A stretch of 64,000 nucleotides of DNA from Kaustia mangrovi (lineage in GTDB: Bacteria; Pseudomonadota; Alphaproteobacteria; Rhizobiales; Im1), in assembly GCF_015482775.1 (NCBI RefSeq), contig NZ_CP058214.1:558001-622000 (forward strand), given 5' to 3'. The translations under genes and the position numbers were made by a program. The notes under the pieces are model-generated. The model had not been told where the DNA came from, did not search any database, and saw only the letters and a program-made list of their open reading frames with translations. Below are positions 16,790 through 26,079 of this stretch, piece by piece (the stretch's first letter is position 1; every line of letters begins with the position of its first letter).

Positions 16790-16970
16790 CCCCTCTCTCC
16801 CTCGGTTCGACGATTGGAAAGGGCCGAGATACTAGTCGACCGGCCATCGCAGGAACACCCCACGATGGCCGGAAAAACGGTTCAGTCCCCAACTGTCATG
16901 CAAGACTCGCCACCTATCGCGGACGCCCGACAGGCTGCCGGGGGCCATCGCGCGGGGGCAGCTATGAGCC

Positions 16971-17783
16971 CTAATGCAGGATCTGGCTCAGGAACAGCTT
17001 GGTCCGGTCGCTCTTCGGGTTGGTGAAGAACTCTTCCGGCTCGTTCTGCTCGATGATCTGCCCCTCGTCCATAAAGATGACGCGGTTCGCGACCTGTCGG
17101 GCAAAGCCCATCTCGTGGGTCACGCAGATCATGGTCATGCCCGACTGGGCGAGATCGACCATCACGTCGAGCACCTCCTTGATCATCTCCGGGTCGAGCG
17201 CCGAGGTCGGCTCGTCGAACAGCATGATGCGCGGGTTCATGCACAGCGCCCGCGCGATGGCGACGCGCTGCTGCTGGCCGCCGGAGAGCTGGCCGGGATA
17301 CTTGTTGGCCTGCTCGGGGATCTTGACCCGCTCCAGATAAGTCATGGCAGCCTCCTCAGCCTCCCTGCGCGGCATCTTGCGCACCCAGATCGGCGCCAGC
17401 GTGCAGTTCTGCAGGATGGTGAGATGCGGGAACAGGTTGAAGTGCTGGAACACCATGCCCACTTCGCGCCGGATCTCGTCGATCTTCTTCAAATCGTCGG
17501 ACAGCTCGATTCCGTCGACGACGATCTGGCCCGCCTGATGCTCCTCCAGCCGGTTGATGCAGCGGATGAGCGTCGACTTGCCCGAGCCGGACGGGCCGCA
17601 GATCACGATGCGTTCGCCCTTGTGGACGGTGAGGTTGATATCGCGAAGCACGTGGAAATCGCCGAACCACTTGTTCATGCCCACGATCTGGATGGCGACG
17701 TCGTCGGAAACCTGGAAGCCCGACTTGTCGATTGCCGAGCCCGCATCCTTCGCGCTCTCTGCAGCAACATTCGTACTGGCCAT
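16971..17783 (-). CDS. aapP: General L-amino-acid ABC transporter ATPase AapP
   Basis: A 270-residue ATPase of the polar amino-acid uptake family. Walker [10 protein letters not shown] is at residues 63-71, the Q-loop is [12 protein letters not shown], the signature LSGGQQQR, Walker B and D-loop [12 protein letters not shown], and the switch THEMGF. It is the last gene of aapJQMP, 13 bases after aapM. A ~28-residue N-terminal extension before the ATPase core is usual for AapP. Confidence 0.94.
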   Translation of the reverse strand: MASTNVAAESAKDAGSAIDKSGFQVSDDVAIQIVGMNKWFGDFHVLRDINLTVHKGERIVICGPSGSGKSTLIRCINRLEEHQAGQIVVDGIELSDDLKKIDEIRREVGMVFQHFNLFPHLTILQNCTLAPIWVRKMPRREAEEAAMTYLERVKIPEQANKYPGQLSGGQQQRVAIARALCMNPRIMLFDEPTSALDPEMIKEVLDVMVDLAQSGMTMICVTHEMGFARQVANRVIFMDEGQIIEQNEPEEFFTNPKSDRTKLFLSQILH

Positions 17784-17796
17784 TGTTCACATTCCC

Positions 17797-19119
17797 TTAT
17801 CGCCGCTCGCCCGCGCTCAGGCGGTGCTCCATGAAGATCGAATAGCGCGACATGCCGAAGCAGAAGATCCAGAACACCGCCGCCGCGAAGGCATAGCCGG
17901 TGTGTCCGGTCGTCGGCGTCGACCAGTTCGCGTCGGTGAAGTTGAGCTGGATGATTCCCAGAAGGTCGAAGAGCCCGATGATCAGCACCAGCGTCGTGTC
18001 CTTGAACAGGCCGATGAAGGTGTTGACGATGCCCGGAATGACCAGCTTGAGGGCCTGGGGCAGAACGACGAGCCCCATCATCTTCCAGTAGCTGAGCCCC
18101 ATGGCCTGCGCGCCCTCGTACTGCCCGCGGGGGATGGCCTGCAGCCCGCCGCGCACGACCTCCGCCATATAGGCGGCGGCGAACAGCGTCACGCCGATCA
18201 GGCAGCGCAGCAGCTTGTCGAAGGTCACCCCCTCCGGCAGGAAGAGCGGCAGCATCACGCTCGCCATGAACAGCACCGTGATCAGCGGCACGCCGCGCCA
18301 GAACTCGATGAACATGATCGAGAACAGGCGCACCACCGGCATTTTCGAGCGCCGCCCGAGAGCGAGCAGGATGCCGATCGGCAGCGAGGCCACGATGCCG
18401 GTCACCGCCACGACCAGCGTTACCAGGAGGCCGCCCCACAGCGAGGTCGGCACGGGTGCGAGCCCCCAGTCGACACTGAGCGCGGCGACCAGCGCGACCA
18501 GCGCGCCCGAGCCGACGCCCCAGGCAGTGAGCCCCGCCTTGGGGTCTATGATCCCCGCCCATCTGGAGAAGAACAGGACGAGCGCCAGCGCGATCGCGAG
18601 GAAAACCGCCAGCGTCACCCAGCCGCCGGCGCCGATGTCGAAATGTCCGCCGGTCAGAAGGATCAGCGTCAACACCGGATAGATGCCGAGCATGAAAATC
18701 ACATTGGCCGCCTTGAAGGGCACCGACGGGATGAGCAGCGGGATGAGACCCGCGATTCCGACGAAATAGGCGACATTCACCCGCCAGATCTCGGCATCGG
18801 GATAGCGCCCATAGACGAACTGCCCGATCTTGGCCCGCACGAAGGCCCAGCAGGCGCCGACCTCGTGGCCGACGGCGCTTGCCAGGCACGCCTCGCGGTC
18901 CGACCCCGTCCACACCGCGTCGACGAAGGCCCACTGGATGAGACCCGGCACAACGAGCCAGATAATGTACAGGCCGACAAGCGTAAGGATCGTGTTCCAC
19001 CAGGAGGAGAACAGAGAGGCACGCATCCAGCCGATCACGCCGACCTGAGAACGCGGCGGCGGCAATGTCGGCGCCATCTCCGTGCGCACGAAAGCGTCGT
19101 TGTTGTGTGCATTGGCCAT
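17797..19119 (-). CDS. aapM: General L-amino-acid ABC transporter permease AapM
   Basis: Inner-membrane permease of 440 residues. The long N-terminal portion with extra helices and the periplasmic loop with SDREACLASAVGHEVGACWA are characteristic of AapM. The HisM-type permease domain with EAA loop (PRGQYEGAQAMGLSYWKMM) occupies the C-terminal 220 residues. It lies 2 bases downstream of aapQ, indicating one operon. Confidence 0.93.
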   Translation of the reverse strand: MANAHNNDAFVRTEMAPTLPPPRSQVGVIGWMRASLFSSWWNTILTLVGLYIIWLVVPGLIQWAFVDAVWTGSDREACLASAVGHEVGACWAFVRAKIGQFVYGRYPDAEIWRVNVAYFVGIAGLIPLLIPSVPFKAANVIFMLGIYPVLTLILLTGGHFDIGAGGWVTLAVFLAIALALVLFFSRWAGIIDPKAGLTAWGVGSGALVALVAALSVDWGLAPVPTSLWGGLLVTLVVAVTGIVASLPIGILLALGRRSKMPVVRLFSIMFIEFWRGVPLITVLFMASVMLPLFLPEGVTFDKLLRCLIGVTLFAAAYMAEVVRGGLQAIPRGQYEGAQAMGLSYWKMMGLVVLPQALKLVIPGIVNTFIGLFKDTTLVLIIGLFDLLGIIQLNFTDANWSTPTTGHTGYAFAAAVFWIFCFGMSRYSIFMEHRLSAGERR

Positions 19120-19121
19120 GG

Positions 19122-20309
19122 TCAGCGCTCCACCAATGCCATCTTGGCATTGTACCAGTTCATGAAGGCCGAGGTCAGAAGCGACAGCGTCAGATAGACG
19201 GCCATGGTCATGAGAATGATCTCCACCGCCTGGCCGGTCTGGTTGAGGGTGGTGCCCGCAAAGACCGAGACGAGCTCCGGATAGGCGATGGCGACCGCCA
19301 GAGAGGAGTTCTTGGTGAGGTTGAGATACTGGTTGGTGAGCGGTGGAATGATCACGCGCACCGCCTGGGGGACGACCACCAGCCGCAAGGTCGGCCGGGG
19401 CCTGAGTCCGAGGGCGGAGGCCGCCTCCGTCTGCCCCTTGCTCACCGCCAGGATGCCGGCGCGCACGATCTCCGCGATGAAGGCCGCCGTATAGATGCTC
19501 AATGCCAGCAGCATGGCGACGAACTCCGGAATGACCCGCAGGCCGCCGACGAAGTTGAAGCCCTTGAGCTGGGGATAGTTGAGCGTCACCGGCGATCCGA
19601 GCACGAGGAAGGCGGCGACCGGGAGGCCGACGATCAGTCCGAGTCCCGTCAGCAGGACGGGGAATTGCTGCCCCGTGCGGTCCTGGCGGCGCTTCGCCCA
19701 GATGCGGATCGCCACCGTGGCGGCGATGCCGATCAGGAACAGCGCCGTGACCACCTGGAAACCGGGCTCGGTCAGCGGGCGCGGCACATAGAGGCCGCGA
19801 TTGTTGACGAAGAAGGAGTCGAGCACCGTGGCGCTCGCCCGCGGCGACGGCAGGGAGCGCAGGACAGCGAAGTACCAGAAGAAGATCTGCAGAAGCAGCG
19901 GAATGTTCCGGAGCACTTCCACATAGACCGCCGCGATCTTCGCGATCAGCCAGTTCTTCGACAGCCTCATGACCCCGACGACGAAGCCGATGATGGTCGC
20001 GAGGATGATGCCGAGAAACGAGACCAGGATCGTGTTCAGGAGACCGACGACGAACACCCGCCCGTAACTTGATTCCTCGCTATAGGTGATCAGGCTCTGA
20101 TTGATGCCGAAGCCGGCCGTTGTGTCCAGAAAGCCGAATCCCGAGGCGATGTTCTGCTGCTCGAGATTCCGCATCGTATTCGAGATGACCTCCCACCCCA
20201 GCCAGATCACGGCCGCGATGAGAAGCACCTGGGACAGCAGCGAACGAAACCGCGGATCGTTCCAGATCGACGATTTCTGCTGCCGCACCTCTTGGGTTGC
20301 AACACTCAT
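19122..20309 (-). CDS. aapQ: General L-amino-acid ABC transporter permease AapQ
   Basis: A 395-residue partner permease of AapM. Helix 1 is LLSQVLLIAAVIWLGWEVIS, and the periplasmic insert carries GFGINQSLITYSEESSYGRV. The EAA loop is KGQTEAASALGLRPRPTLRLVVVPQ. AapQ proteins share the insert between helix 1 and the permease core. It is separated from aapJ by ~190 bases that include a terminator, so its expression depends on read-through or on its own promoter. Confidence 0.93.
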   Translation of the reverse strand: MSVATQEVRQQKSSIWNDPRFRSLLSQVLLIAAVIWLGWEVISNTMRNLEQQNIASGFGFLDTTAGFGINQSLITYSEESSYGRVFVVGLLNTILVSFLGIILATIIGFVVGVMRLSKNWLIAKIAAVYVEVLRNIPLLLQIFFWYFAVLRSLPSPRASATVLDSFFVNNRGLYVPRPLTEPGFQVVTALFLIGIAATVAIRIWAKRRQDRTGQQFPVLLTGLGLIVGLPVAAFLVLGSPVTLNYPQLKGFNFVGGLRVIPEFVAMLLALSIYTAAFIAEIVRAGILAVSKGQTEAASALGLRPRPTLRLVVVPQAVRVIIPPLTNQYLNLTKNSSLAVAIAYPELVSVFAGTTLNQTGQAVEIILMTMAVYLTLSLLTSAFMNWYNAKMALVER

Positions 20310-20480
20310 GATTTACTCACCCCTTGAGGAGTCCGTCATTGCGTCCTCCCTCTCCGTGTGCGCTCAGCCCTCACGCGCCAACCGATGCTCTCTTCCCTAC
20401 GCCACGCCCCGCTGTTCTTTTGTGGTGGCGACCGGGGCCGGAGAGCCTGCCGGAGATAGTCCAAATGTCGAAATAACCAT

Positions 20481-20535
20481 AAAAAAGCCCGGGCGCCGGG
20501 TCACGGAGCTTGTCCGCGACACGTGCACCCGGGCT
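20481..20535 (-). terminator. Intra-operon terminator overlapping the end of aapJ
   Basis: On the minus strand AGCCCGGGTGC (20525-20535) pairs with GCGCCCGGGCT (20486-20496) across a ~28-base loop, followed by TTTTTT (20481-20485 and the adjoining base). The aapJ stop codon (20501-20503) sits in the loop, so the 5' arm encodes part of the last residues of AapJ. Confidence 0.75.
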
Positions 20536-21577
20536 CGTCGTCATGGCCGCACCCGCCGTTAGCGGATCGGGGGGCGTACTGGATGCCGCCCTTGGTCCAC
20601 AGGGCATTCAGCCCGCGGGCGATGCCAAGCGGCGTATCGGGGCCGACATTGCGGTCGAACATCTCGCCGTAATTGCCGACCATCTTGATAACGTTATAGG
20701 CCCAGTTCTTGTCCAGGCCGACGGCCGGGCCGAAATCGCCCTCCACGCCGAGCAGGCGCCGGATCGACGGATTGGTCGACTTCATCGACTCTTCCGCATT
20801 CTCCGACGACACGCCGAGCTCCTCGGCATTGACGGCGGCGAACAGCACCCACTTGACGATGTTGAACCACTGGTCGTCGCCCTGGCGAACCACGGGCCCG
20901 AGCGGCTCCTTGGAGATGACCTCCGGCAGGACCATGTGGTCTTCCGGATTGGTCAGCTTCAGCCTCTGCGCATAAAGGCCCGACTGGTCGGTCGTATAGA
21001 CGTCGCAGCGGCCCTCGTCATAGGCGCGCACAACCTCGTCGGCCTTCTCGAAGGCCACGACCTCGTAGGTCATGTTGTTGGCGCGGAAATAGTCGGCGAG
21101 GTTCAGCTCGGTGGTGGTGCCGGTATTGGTGCATACCGCCGCGCCGGCAAGTTCCAGCGCGCTGGTCACGCCGAGCGACTTGCGCACCATGAAGCCCTGG
21201 CCGTCATAGTAGTTCACGCCGGCGAAGTTGAGACCGAGCGCGGTGTCGCGCTGCATCGTCCAGGTCGTGTTGCGCGACAGGACGTCGATCTCGCCCGACT
21301 GCAGGGCGGTAAAGCGCTCCTTCGCCGACAGCGGCGTGTAGTTCACCTTGTCCGGGTCGCCGAAAATGGCCGCGGCGATCGCCCGGCACAGATCGACGTC
21401 GATTCCTGTCCAGTTGCCCTTGTCGTCCGGGTTGGAGAAGCCGGGAAGTCCCTGGCTCACCCCACACTGCACATGCCCCTTGCTCTTCACGTCGTCGAGC
21501 GTCGCCGCCGACGCGGCAGAGACCGCAGCTACCCCAAACGCTGCACCGAACACGAACGAGAGCAGTTTTCTTTTCAT
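20501..21577 (-). CDS. aapJ: General L-amino-acid ABC transporter substrate-binding protein AapJ
   Basis: A periplasmic binding protein of 358 residues with a signal peptide (FVFGAAFGVAAVSAASA). The core is a type-3 amino-acid-binding fold with GNWTGIDVDLCRAIAAAIFG and SRNTTWTMQRD, the residues that contact the amino-acid backbone in this family. The family consensus ends soon after LNALWTKGG. Here ~23 more residues, including GCGHDDEPGCTC, extend into the terminator stem and could be a genuine tail. AGAAGGATCC precedes 21577. It is the first gene of aapJQMP. Confidence 0.93.
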   Translation of the reverse strand: MKRKLLSFVFGAAFGVAAVSAASAATLDDVKSKGHVQCGVSQGLPGFSNPDDKGNWTGIDVDLCRAIAAAIFGDPDKVNYTPLSAKERFTALQSGEIDVLSRNTTWTMQRDTALGLNFAGVNYYDGQGFMVRKSLGVTSALELAGAAVCTNTGTTTELNLADYFRANNMTYEVVAFEKADEVVRAYDEGRCDVYTTDQSGLYAQRLKLTNPEDHMVLPEVISKEPLGPVVRQGDDQWFNIVKWVLFAAVNAEELGVSSENAEESMKSTNPSIRRLLGVEGDFGPAVGLDKNWAYNVIKMVGNYGEMFDRNVGPDTPLGIARGLNALWTKGGIQYAPRSANGGCGHDDEPGCTCRGQAP

Positions 21578-21945
21578 CTCGGATCCTTCTCGCTTTCAGG
21601 CAAATCCCCGCGGCCTCCGCGCCGACAAGCCCTGCACCCCTCCATTGTCGCAAGGTCCTGTCCGCCGTCGGCCTCGCACATGGTGCGAGCCGGGATTCGC
21701 AGGCGGTTTCGTGTCATTACTCCCTGTAAGGATGCTTCAGCACCCTTGCCCTGCATCGGAGCGGAAATTGACCCGGCGGTCAAGTATACACCTCCGGCCA
21801 TCCGCAATTTGCGGTTTTCATGTCGGGCGCCTTCGTCCTATGACTGATGGGGATTGTCCGCACGATCTGCCGGACGGCCGCCCTCCCCGGCGCGCGGCCC
21901 GGCAGCCAGCCACCGCAACACGCACCACACATCGCCCGAAGGACC
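21578..21945. promoter_or_regulatory. Intergenic control region between divergent aapJ and metC
   Basis: A 368-base non-coding stretch between divergently transcribed genes. The one clear element is an inverted repeat TTGACC-N4-GGTCAA at 21768-21783, about 190 bases before aapJ and 162 before metC. No recognisable SAM or other riboswitch core is seen. Promoter hexamers cannot be placed with confidence. Confidence 0.45.
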
Positions 21946-23127
21946 ATGGTCAAAGAAAAGCCCTCCACCCTCGCGCCCGAAACACGCCTCGTCACAGCCG
22001 GCCACGACTATGCCGAGCACGGCTTCGTCAACCCGGCCGTCTACCATGCCTCGACGGTGCGCTACCGCGACGTCGAGACACTCATGTCGGGCGCCCAGCC
22101 CTACAAGTACGGACGGCGGGGAACGCCGACGTCGCGCGCGCTCGACACCGCCATCGCCGATCTGGAGGGCGGCCACGACGCCCGGCTCGCGCCCTCAGGC
22201 CTGTCCGCCATCACAACGGCTCTGCTCGGCCTCGTCCGCGCCGGCGACCATATCCTCGTCACCGACGCCGTCTATCGCCCGGCACGGGCCTTCTGCGACA
22301 CCATGCTCGCCCGGCTCGGCGTGGAGACGACCTATTACGATCCCCGGATCGGCGCGGCAGAACTTGCCGGGCTCATCAGGCCGAACACCCGTCTCCTCTA
22401 TACGGAGAGCCCAGGATCGCAGACCATGGAGGTCCAGGATCTGCCCGCGCTCGCCGATGTGGCCCATCGCCACGGGCTCTCCGTGCTGATCGACAACACC
22501 TGGGCGACCGGGCGCTTCTTCCGCGCCTTCGAGCATGGCGCCGATGTCGTCGTCACCGCGGCCACCAAATATATCGTGGGCCATTCGGACGCCATGCTGG
22601 GCGCGATTGTGGGCACGGCGGAGATCTGGCCGCAGCTCGAGGAGGCCCATCTCACGCTCGGGGAATGTGCCGGGCCCGACGACGCCTATCTGGGTCTCAG
22701 GGGGCTTCGCACCCTCGATGTCCGCCTGGAGCGGCACATGCGCAACGCACTCGAGATCGCCGACTGGCTGAAGAGCCGGCCGGAGGTCGAGGATGTGCTC
22801 CATCCGGCCCTTCCCGGCGCGACGGGTCACAATCTGTGGGCGCGCGACTTCACCGGCGCCTCGGGCCTCTTCTCCGTCGTCCTGAAGCCCGCCCCGCGCG
22901 AGGCGGTGGCCGCCATGCTCGACGGGCTCTCGCTGTTCGGCATGGGCTTCTCCTGGGGCGGCTATGAGAGCCTCGTCATTCCGTTCAATCCGTCGGGCTA
23001 CCGCACCGCGACCACCTGGACGCACAAGGGCCCGGCCCTGCGCTTCCATATCGGGCTCGAGCACACCGACGACCTCAAGGCCGATCTCGACGAAGGCTTC
23101 AAGCGGCTCGCCGCGACGGCGGGCTGA
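21946..23127 (+). CDS. metC: Cystathionine beta-lyase / Cys-Met metabolism PLP enzyme
   Basis: A cytosolic PLP enzyme of 393 residues that cleaves cystathionine to homocysteine, pyruvate and ammonia. The PLP lysine is in TAATKYIVGHSD (Lys208). YGRRGTPTSRAL binds the cofactor phosphate from the neighbouring subunit, and LIDNTWATG is the conserved Asp loop. AAGGA lies just before 21946; the in-frame start 33 codons earlier lacks a ribosome site and reads as low-quality leader. The SWGGYESL motif near the C-terminus agrees with cystathionine beta-lyase rather than gamma-synthase. Confidence 0.92.
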   Translation: MVKEKPSTLAPETRLVTAGHDYAEHGFVNPAVYHASTVRYRDVETLMSGAQPYKYGRRGTPTSRALDTAIADLEGGHDARLAPSGLSAITTALLGLVRAGDHILVTDAVYRPARAFCDTMLARLGVETTYYDPRIGAAELAGLIRPNTRLLYTESPGSQTMEVQDLPALADVAHRHGLSVLIDNTWATGRFFRAFEHGADVVVTAATKYIVGHSDAMLGAIVGTAEIWPQLEEAHLTLGECAGPDDAYLGLRGLRTLDVRLERHMRNALEIADWLKSRPEVEDVLHPALPGATGHNLWARDFTGASGLFSVVLKPAPREAVAAMLDGLSLFGMGFSWGGYESLVIPFNPSGYRTATTWTHKGPALRFHIGLEHTDDLKADLDEGFKRLAATAG

Positions 23128-23207
23128 GACAGGCGCAATGGCGCCGCCGGGCCTTGATGTCCCGGCGGCCTCGCCTATCTCAAGGGCTTTCGGACAAGGG
23201 AGACGAC

Positions 23208-23732
23208 ATGATCCGACTGCCCTGGCTGATCGCGGGCGCGCTCGCCACCCTCCTCGCGGCGGCAGCGCCGGCATGGAGCGCGGACGACGACCCCGAGCTC
23301 ATCTTCAAGAAATCGACGGTCTGGAAGTTCCTCTCGCCCGACCACAAGCTGGCGACCTATGCCATCGACGACCCGCTCGTGGAGGGCGTGTCCTGTCATT
23401 TCACCGTGCCGGAAAAGGGCGGCTGGATGGGCTGGGCGGGTCTCGCGGAGGAGCTGTCCGACATCTCGCTCGCCTGCCGTCAGGTCGGGCCGGTCTCCAT
23501 CAAGGAGCGGTTCGAGCAGGGCGACGAGGTGTTCCGCCAGCGCCGCTCGATCTTCTTCAAGAAGATGCGGATCGTGCGCGGCTGCGATCCCGAGCGGAAC
23601 GTGCTGGTCTACCTCGCCTATTCCGACAAGCTGATCGAGGGCAGCCCGAAGAATTCCACCTCCACCGTCGCAATCATGCCCTGGGGCGCCCAGACGGACG
23701 TGGCCCGCTGCGCCGACTTCCTCGACGAGTGA
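23208..23732 (+). CDS. creA: CreA-family exported protein
   Basis: A 174-residue protein with a signal peptide (LIAGALATLLAAAAPAWSA). The CreA core is KSTVWKFLSPDHKLATYAID, DPLVEGVSCHFTVPEKGG, then FFKKMRIVRGCDPERN and LVYLAYSDKLIEGSPKNS. CreA is conserved in proteobacteria, and its periplasmic role is unknown. The start at 23208 follows AAGGGAGA. It stands about 80 bases after metC on the same strand and may be in the same transcript. Confidence 0.9.
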   Translation: MIRLPWLIAGALATLLAAAAPAWSADDDPELIFKKSTVWKFLSPDHKLATYAIDDPLVEGVSCHFTVPEKGGWMGWAGLAEELSDISLACRQVGPVSIKERFEQGDEVFRQRRSIFFKKMRIVRGCDPERNVLVYLAYSDKLIEGSPKNSTSTVAIMPWGAQTDVARCADFLDE

Positions 23733-23780
23733 CCGCGGCCGGCCGGGGACGGCCTGCCCGTCCCCGGCGGCGTTCCGCCT

Positions 23781-23810
23781 TTGACATCGCTCATTAATGT
23801 TGATATCAAC
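23781..23810 (+). promoter_or_regulatory. Promoter with overlapping 12-bp palindromic operator GTTGATATCAAC
   Basis: TTGACA at 23781-23786 and TATCAA at 23804-23809 are spaced 17 bases apart and form a plausible sigma-70 promoter. The perfect palindrome GTTGATATCAAC at 23799-23810 covers the -10 box, as expected for a repressor site. It is 34 bases upstream of the GTG start of the DUF899 gene. ArsR-type repressors often control DUF899 genes, but no such regulator is adjacent. Confidence 0.55.
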
Positions 23811-23843
23811 CTATAAGTCGACCGGCAACAAGGAGGAAACGTC

Positions 23844-24575
23844 GTGACACAGCACAGGATCGTCTCGCGCGAGGATTGGATCGCGGAACGCAAGGCCCTG
23901 CTCGCGGAGGAGAAGGCGTTCAGCAAGCAGCGTGACCGGCTTGCCGCCATGCGCCGGGATCTTCCCTGGGTGAAATTGGAGAAGAACTACGTCTTCGAGA
24001 CGGTCGACGGGCACAAGACGCTGAGCGACCTCTTCGAGGGGCGCAGCCAACTCATCGTCCAGCATTTCATGTACGCCCCCGACTGGGAGCAAGGCTGCGT
24101 GGGCTGCTCCTTCTGGGCGGACCACGCGGATGCCGCCTATACGCATCTGAAGCACCACGATGTGACCTATGTCGCCGTCGCCCGCGCGCCGATCGACAAG
24201 CTCGAGGCCTATCGCAAGCGCATGGGCTGGCAGTTCGGCTTCGCCTCCTCCGGGGCGAGCGATTTCAATTACGATTTCAACGTGTCGTACACGGCGGAGG
24301 AGATAGCCTCCGGCAAGGTCCGCTACAATTACGAGATGATAGACGCCGCCATCACGGACCAGCCCGGCGCAAGCGTCTTCTACAAGGACGGCGACGGCAC
24401 GATCTACCATACCTATTCGAGCTATGGCCGCGGCGGCGAGGAGGTGCTTGGCGCCTACATGCTTCTCGACATGACGCCCAAGGGCCGCAACGAGACCGGC
24501 CCGAACTTCAACCTGACCGACTGGGTGCGCCGCCACGACGACTACCCGCAAGACAGTCGAAGCAATGCGGCATGA
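23844..24575 (+). CDS. DUF899 (thioredoxin-like) protein
   Basis: A 243-residue protein of the DUF899 thioredoxin-fold family. It shows RDLPWVKLEKNYVFET and the strand/loop LIVQHFMYAPDWEQGCVGCS, where CVGC occupies the redox-loop position, then FNYDFNVSYTAEE and HTYSSYGRGGE. A GTG start at 23844 is preceded by AAGGAGG at ideal spacing. The function is unknown; the CxxC suggests thiol chemistry. It forms a two-gene unit with the NTF2-like gene. Confidence 0.88.
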   Translation: MTQHRIVSREDWIAERKALLAEEKAFSKQRDRLAAMRRDLPWVKLEKNYVFETVDGHKTLSDLFEGRSQLIVQHFMYAPDWEQGCVGCSFWADHADAAYTHLKHHDVTYVAVARAPIDKLEAYRKRMGWQFGFASSGASDFNYDFNVSYTAEEIASGKVRYNYEMIDAAITDQPGASVFYKDGDGTIYHTYSSYGRGGEEVLGAYMLLDMTPKGRNETGPNFNLTDWVRRHDDYPQDSRSNAA

Positions 24576-24628
24576 TCCTTTCGCCACTCAACAGGACCGG
24601 GCATCACAATCCCCGAAAGGAGACCGAC

Positions 24629-25078
24629 ATGACCGTCGAGACACCGGACCTCACCGACGAGGACGCGATCCGCACCCTGATCGAATACTGGGTCGAGGCC
24701 GCGCTGGCCAAGGATCTCGACGCGGTGATGGGATGCTACACGCCCGACGTCGTGGCCTTCGACGCCATCTCCGCGCTCCGGTTCTCGGGCGCGCAGGCCT
24801 ACCGGGCGCATTGGGAGGCCTGCCTGTCCTTCGCGCCGGAGGGCGAGACGATCATGGAGGTCCACGATCTCTCGACCCATGCGAGCGGCGATGTCGCCTT
24901 CAGCCACTACCTCTCCCGCTGCGGGTGCACCGACGAGACGGGCGAGATGAAGGCCGGCTGGATGCGCGCCACTGTCTGCTGCCGCAAGGTGGACGGCAAA
25001 TGGCTCATCGCGCATGAGCATTATTCGGCGCCCTTCGATCCGCAGAGCGGCAAGGCGCTGTACGATCTGGAGCCCTGA
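24629..25078 (+). CDS. YybH/SnoaL-like NTF2-fold protein
   Basis: A 149-residue cone-fold (NTF2-like) protein. The N-terminal helices EDAIRTLIEYWVEAALAKDL, then CYTPDVVAFDAI and the final strand GKWLIAHEHYSAPFD are the family pattern. AAAGGAG lies upstream of 24629. Such proteins are small-molecule isomerases or binding scaffolds; no ligand can be assigned. It follows the DUF899 gene by 53 bases and probably shares its palindrome-controlled promoter. Confidence 0.87.
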   Translation: MTVETPDLTDEDAIRTLIEYWVEAALAKDLDAVMGCYTPDVVAFDAISALRFSGAQAYRAHWEACLSFAPEGETIMEVHDLSTHASGDVAFSHYLSRCGCTDETGEMKAGWMRATVCCRKVDGKWLIAHEHYSAPFDPQSGKALYDLEP

Positions 25079-25178
25079 AGGGACGGCCGTCCCCTCCCCG
25101 CTCAGCCGGACGCCGACCGTCCTTGCGGCCCGCCGATCGCGGAAATCGACCCGCGTTCTGTCCGGGTGGAGAAGAAGT

Positions 25179-25255
25179 TGGCGACCCCGGCAGGATTCGA
25201 ACCTGCGACCAATAGCTTAGAAGGCTACTGCTCTGTCCAGCTGAGCTACGGGGCC
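25179..25255 (-). tRNA. tRNA-Arg (anticodon TCT)
   Basis: Complete 77-nt tRNA on the minus strand with encoded CCA. Acceptor GGCCCCG pairs with CGGGGTC (one G-T pair). The anticodon loop CTTCTAA carries TCT, and the T-arm includes GGTTCGAATCC. Confidence 0.97.
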
Positions 25256-25301
25256 GCGATGCGGCGCCGCGGGCGGGCCCGGGGCGCCGGAACCGGGCCG
25301 G

Positions 25302-25607
25302 TCAGTGTGTCCAGGCGCCGATACGGCCCCAGCGGAAATTGTCCGCATAGGATTTCGGCTTCACCCGGGTTCCGTTCGCTTCCTGGAGGCGATAGGGAAT
25401 GCCGTGGCGTTCGGCATAGGCGATCGCCTCTTCCCTGGTGTCGAAGCGCAGCCTGATCTGCTGCTTCATGTCGCCGGAGCTCGTCCAGCCCATCAGCGGG
25501 TCGGTCTCGCGGGGCTTCTCCGGCTCGTATTCGAGAACCCACTTCCGGGTGTTCCCGCGCCCCGACTGCATCGCCGTCTTCGCCGGCCTGTAGATCCGCG
25601 CCAACAT
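25302..25607 (-). CDS. NADH dehydrogenase (complex I) NDUFS4-type accessory subunit
   Basis: A 101-residue alphaproteobacterial homologue of the mitochondrial NDUFS4 (18-kDa) accessory subunit. It starts with MLARIYRPAKTAMQSGRGNT and continues with WVLEYEPEKPRETDPLMGWT, RLRFDTREEAIAYAERHGIP and the end SYADNFRWGRIGAWTH. The start at 25607 matches the family N-terminus; an in-frame Met nine codons upstream is unlikely. Presence of this subunit supports an alphaproteobacterial host. Confidence 0.92.
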   Translation of the reverse strand: MLARIYRPAKTAMQSGRGNTRKWVLEYEPEKPRETDPLMGWTSSGDMKQQIRLRFDTREEAIAYAERHGIPYRLQEANGTRVKPKSYADNFRWGRIGAWTH

Positions 25608-25651
25608 GGTTTCCGTCGACTCCCGCATCCTCAACCCAAGGGGTTCGATAT

Positions 25652-25834
<183 letters not shown>

Positions 25835-26079
25835 AGTTACGGAAAAGATTACAGAAGGCGTTCTCGTCCCGTTCTCGGCAACAGCATCGTGACCGATGAC
25901 CATCTTCGCTCTTGGCCTGGGGGATGACCGTGAATACCGGATCACGAGCGACCGCGATCACATTTCGACTCCAGCGTCTCGCCTCGCCTAACGGCTCTCA
26001 TCTTCTTCGCGTCCAGACAGATCGGACAGCCCCAATACGTGCCGTCAGCGGATGACAGATCGCAGATCCAAACCCTCGA
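25835..26079. other. Intergenic stretch, no gene seen
   Basis: Together with the remnant at 26080-26351 this forms the ~600 bases between the left repeat and the XRE gene. The composition is mixed and every frame is short. I see no RNA gene or clear repeat. Confidence 0.5.

Noticed and set aside
16790-16970. Possible gene or terminator between DUF2165 and aapP
   Set aside because: No convincing stem with T-tract and no start/ribosome-site combination was found.
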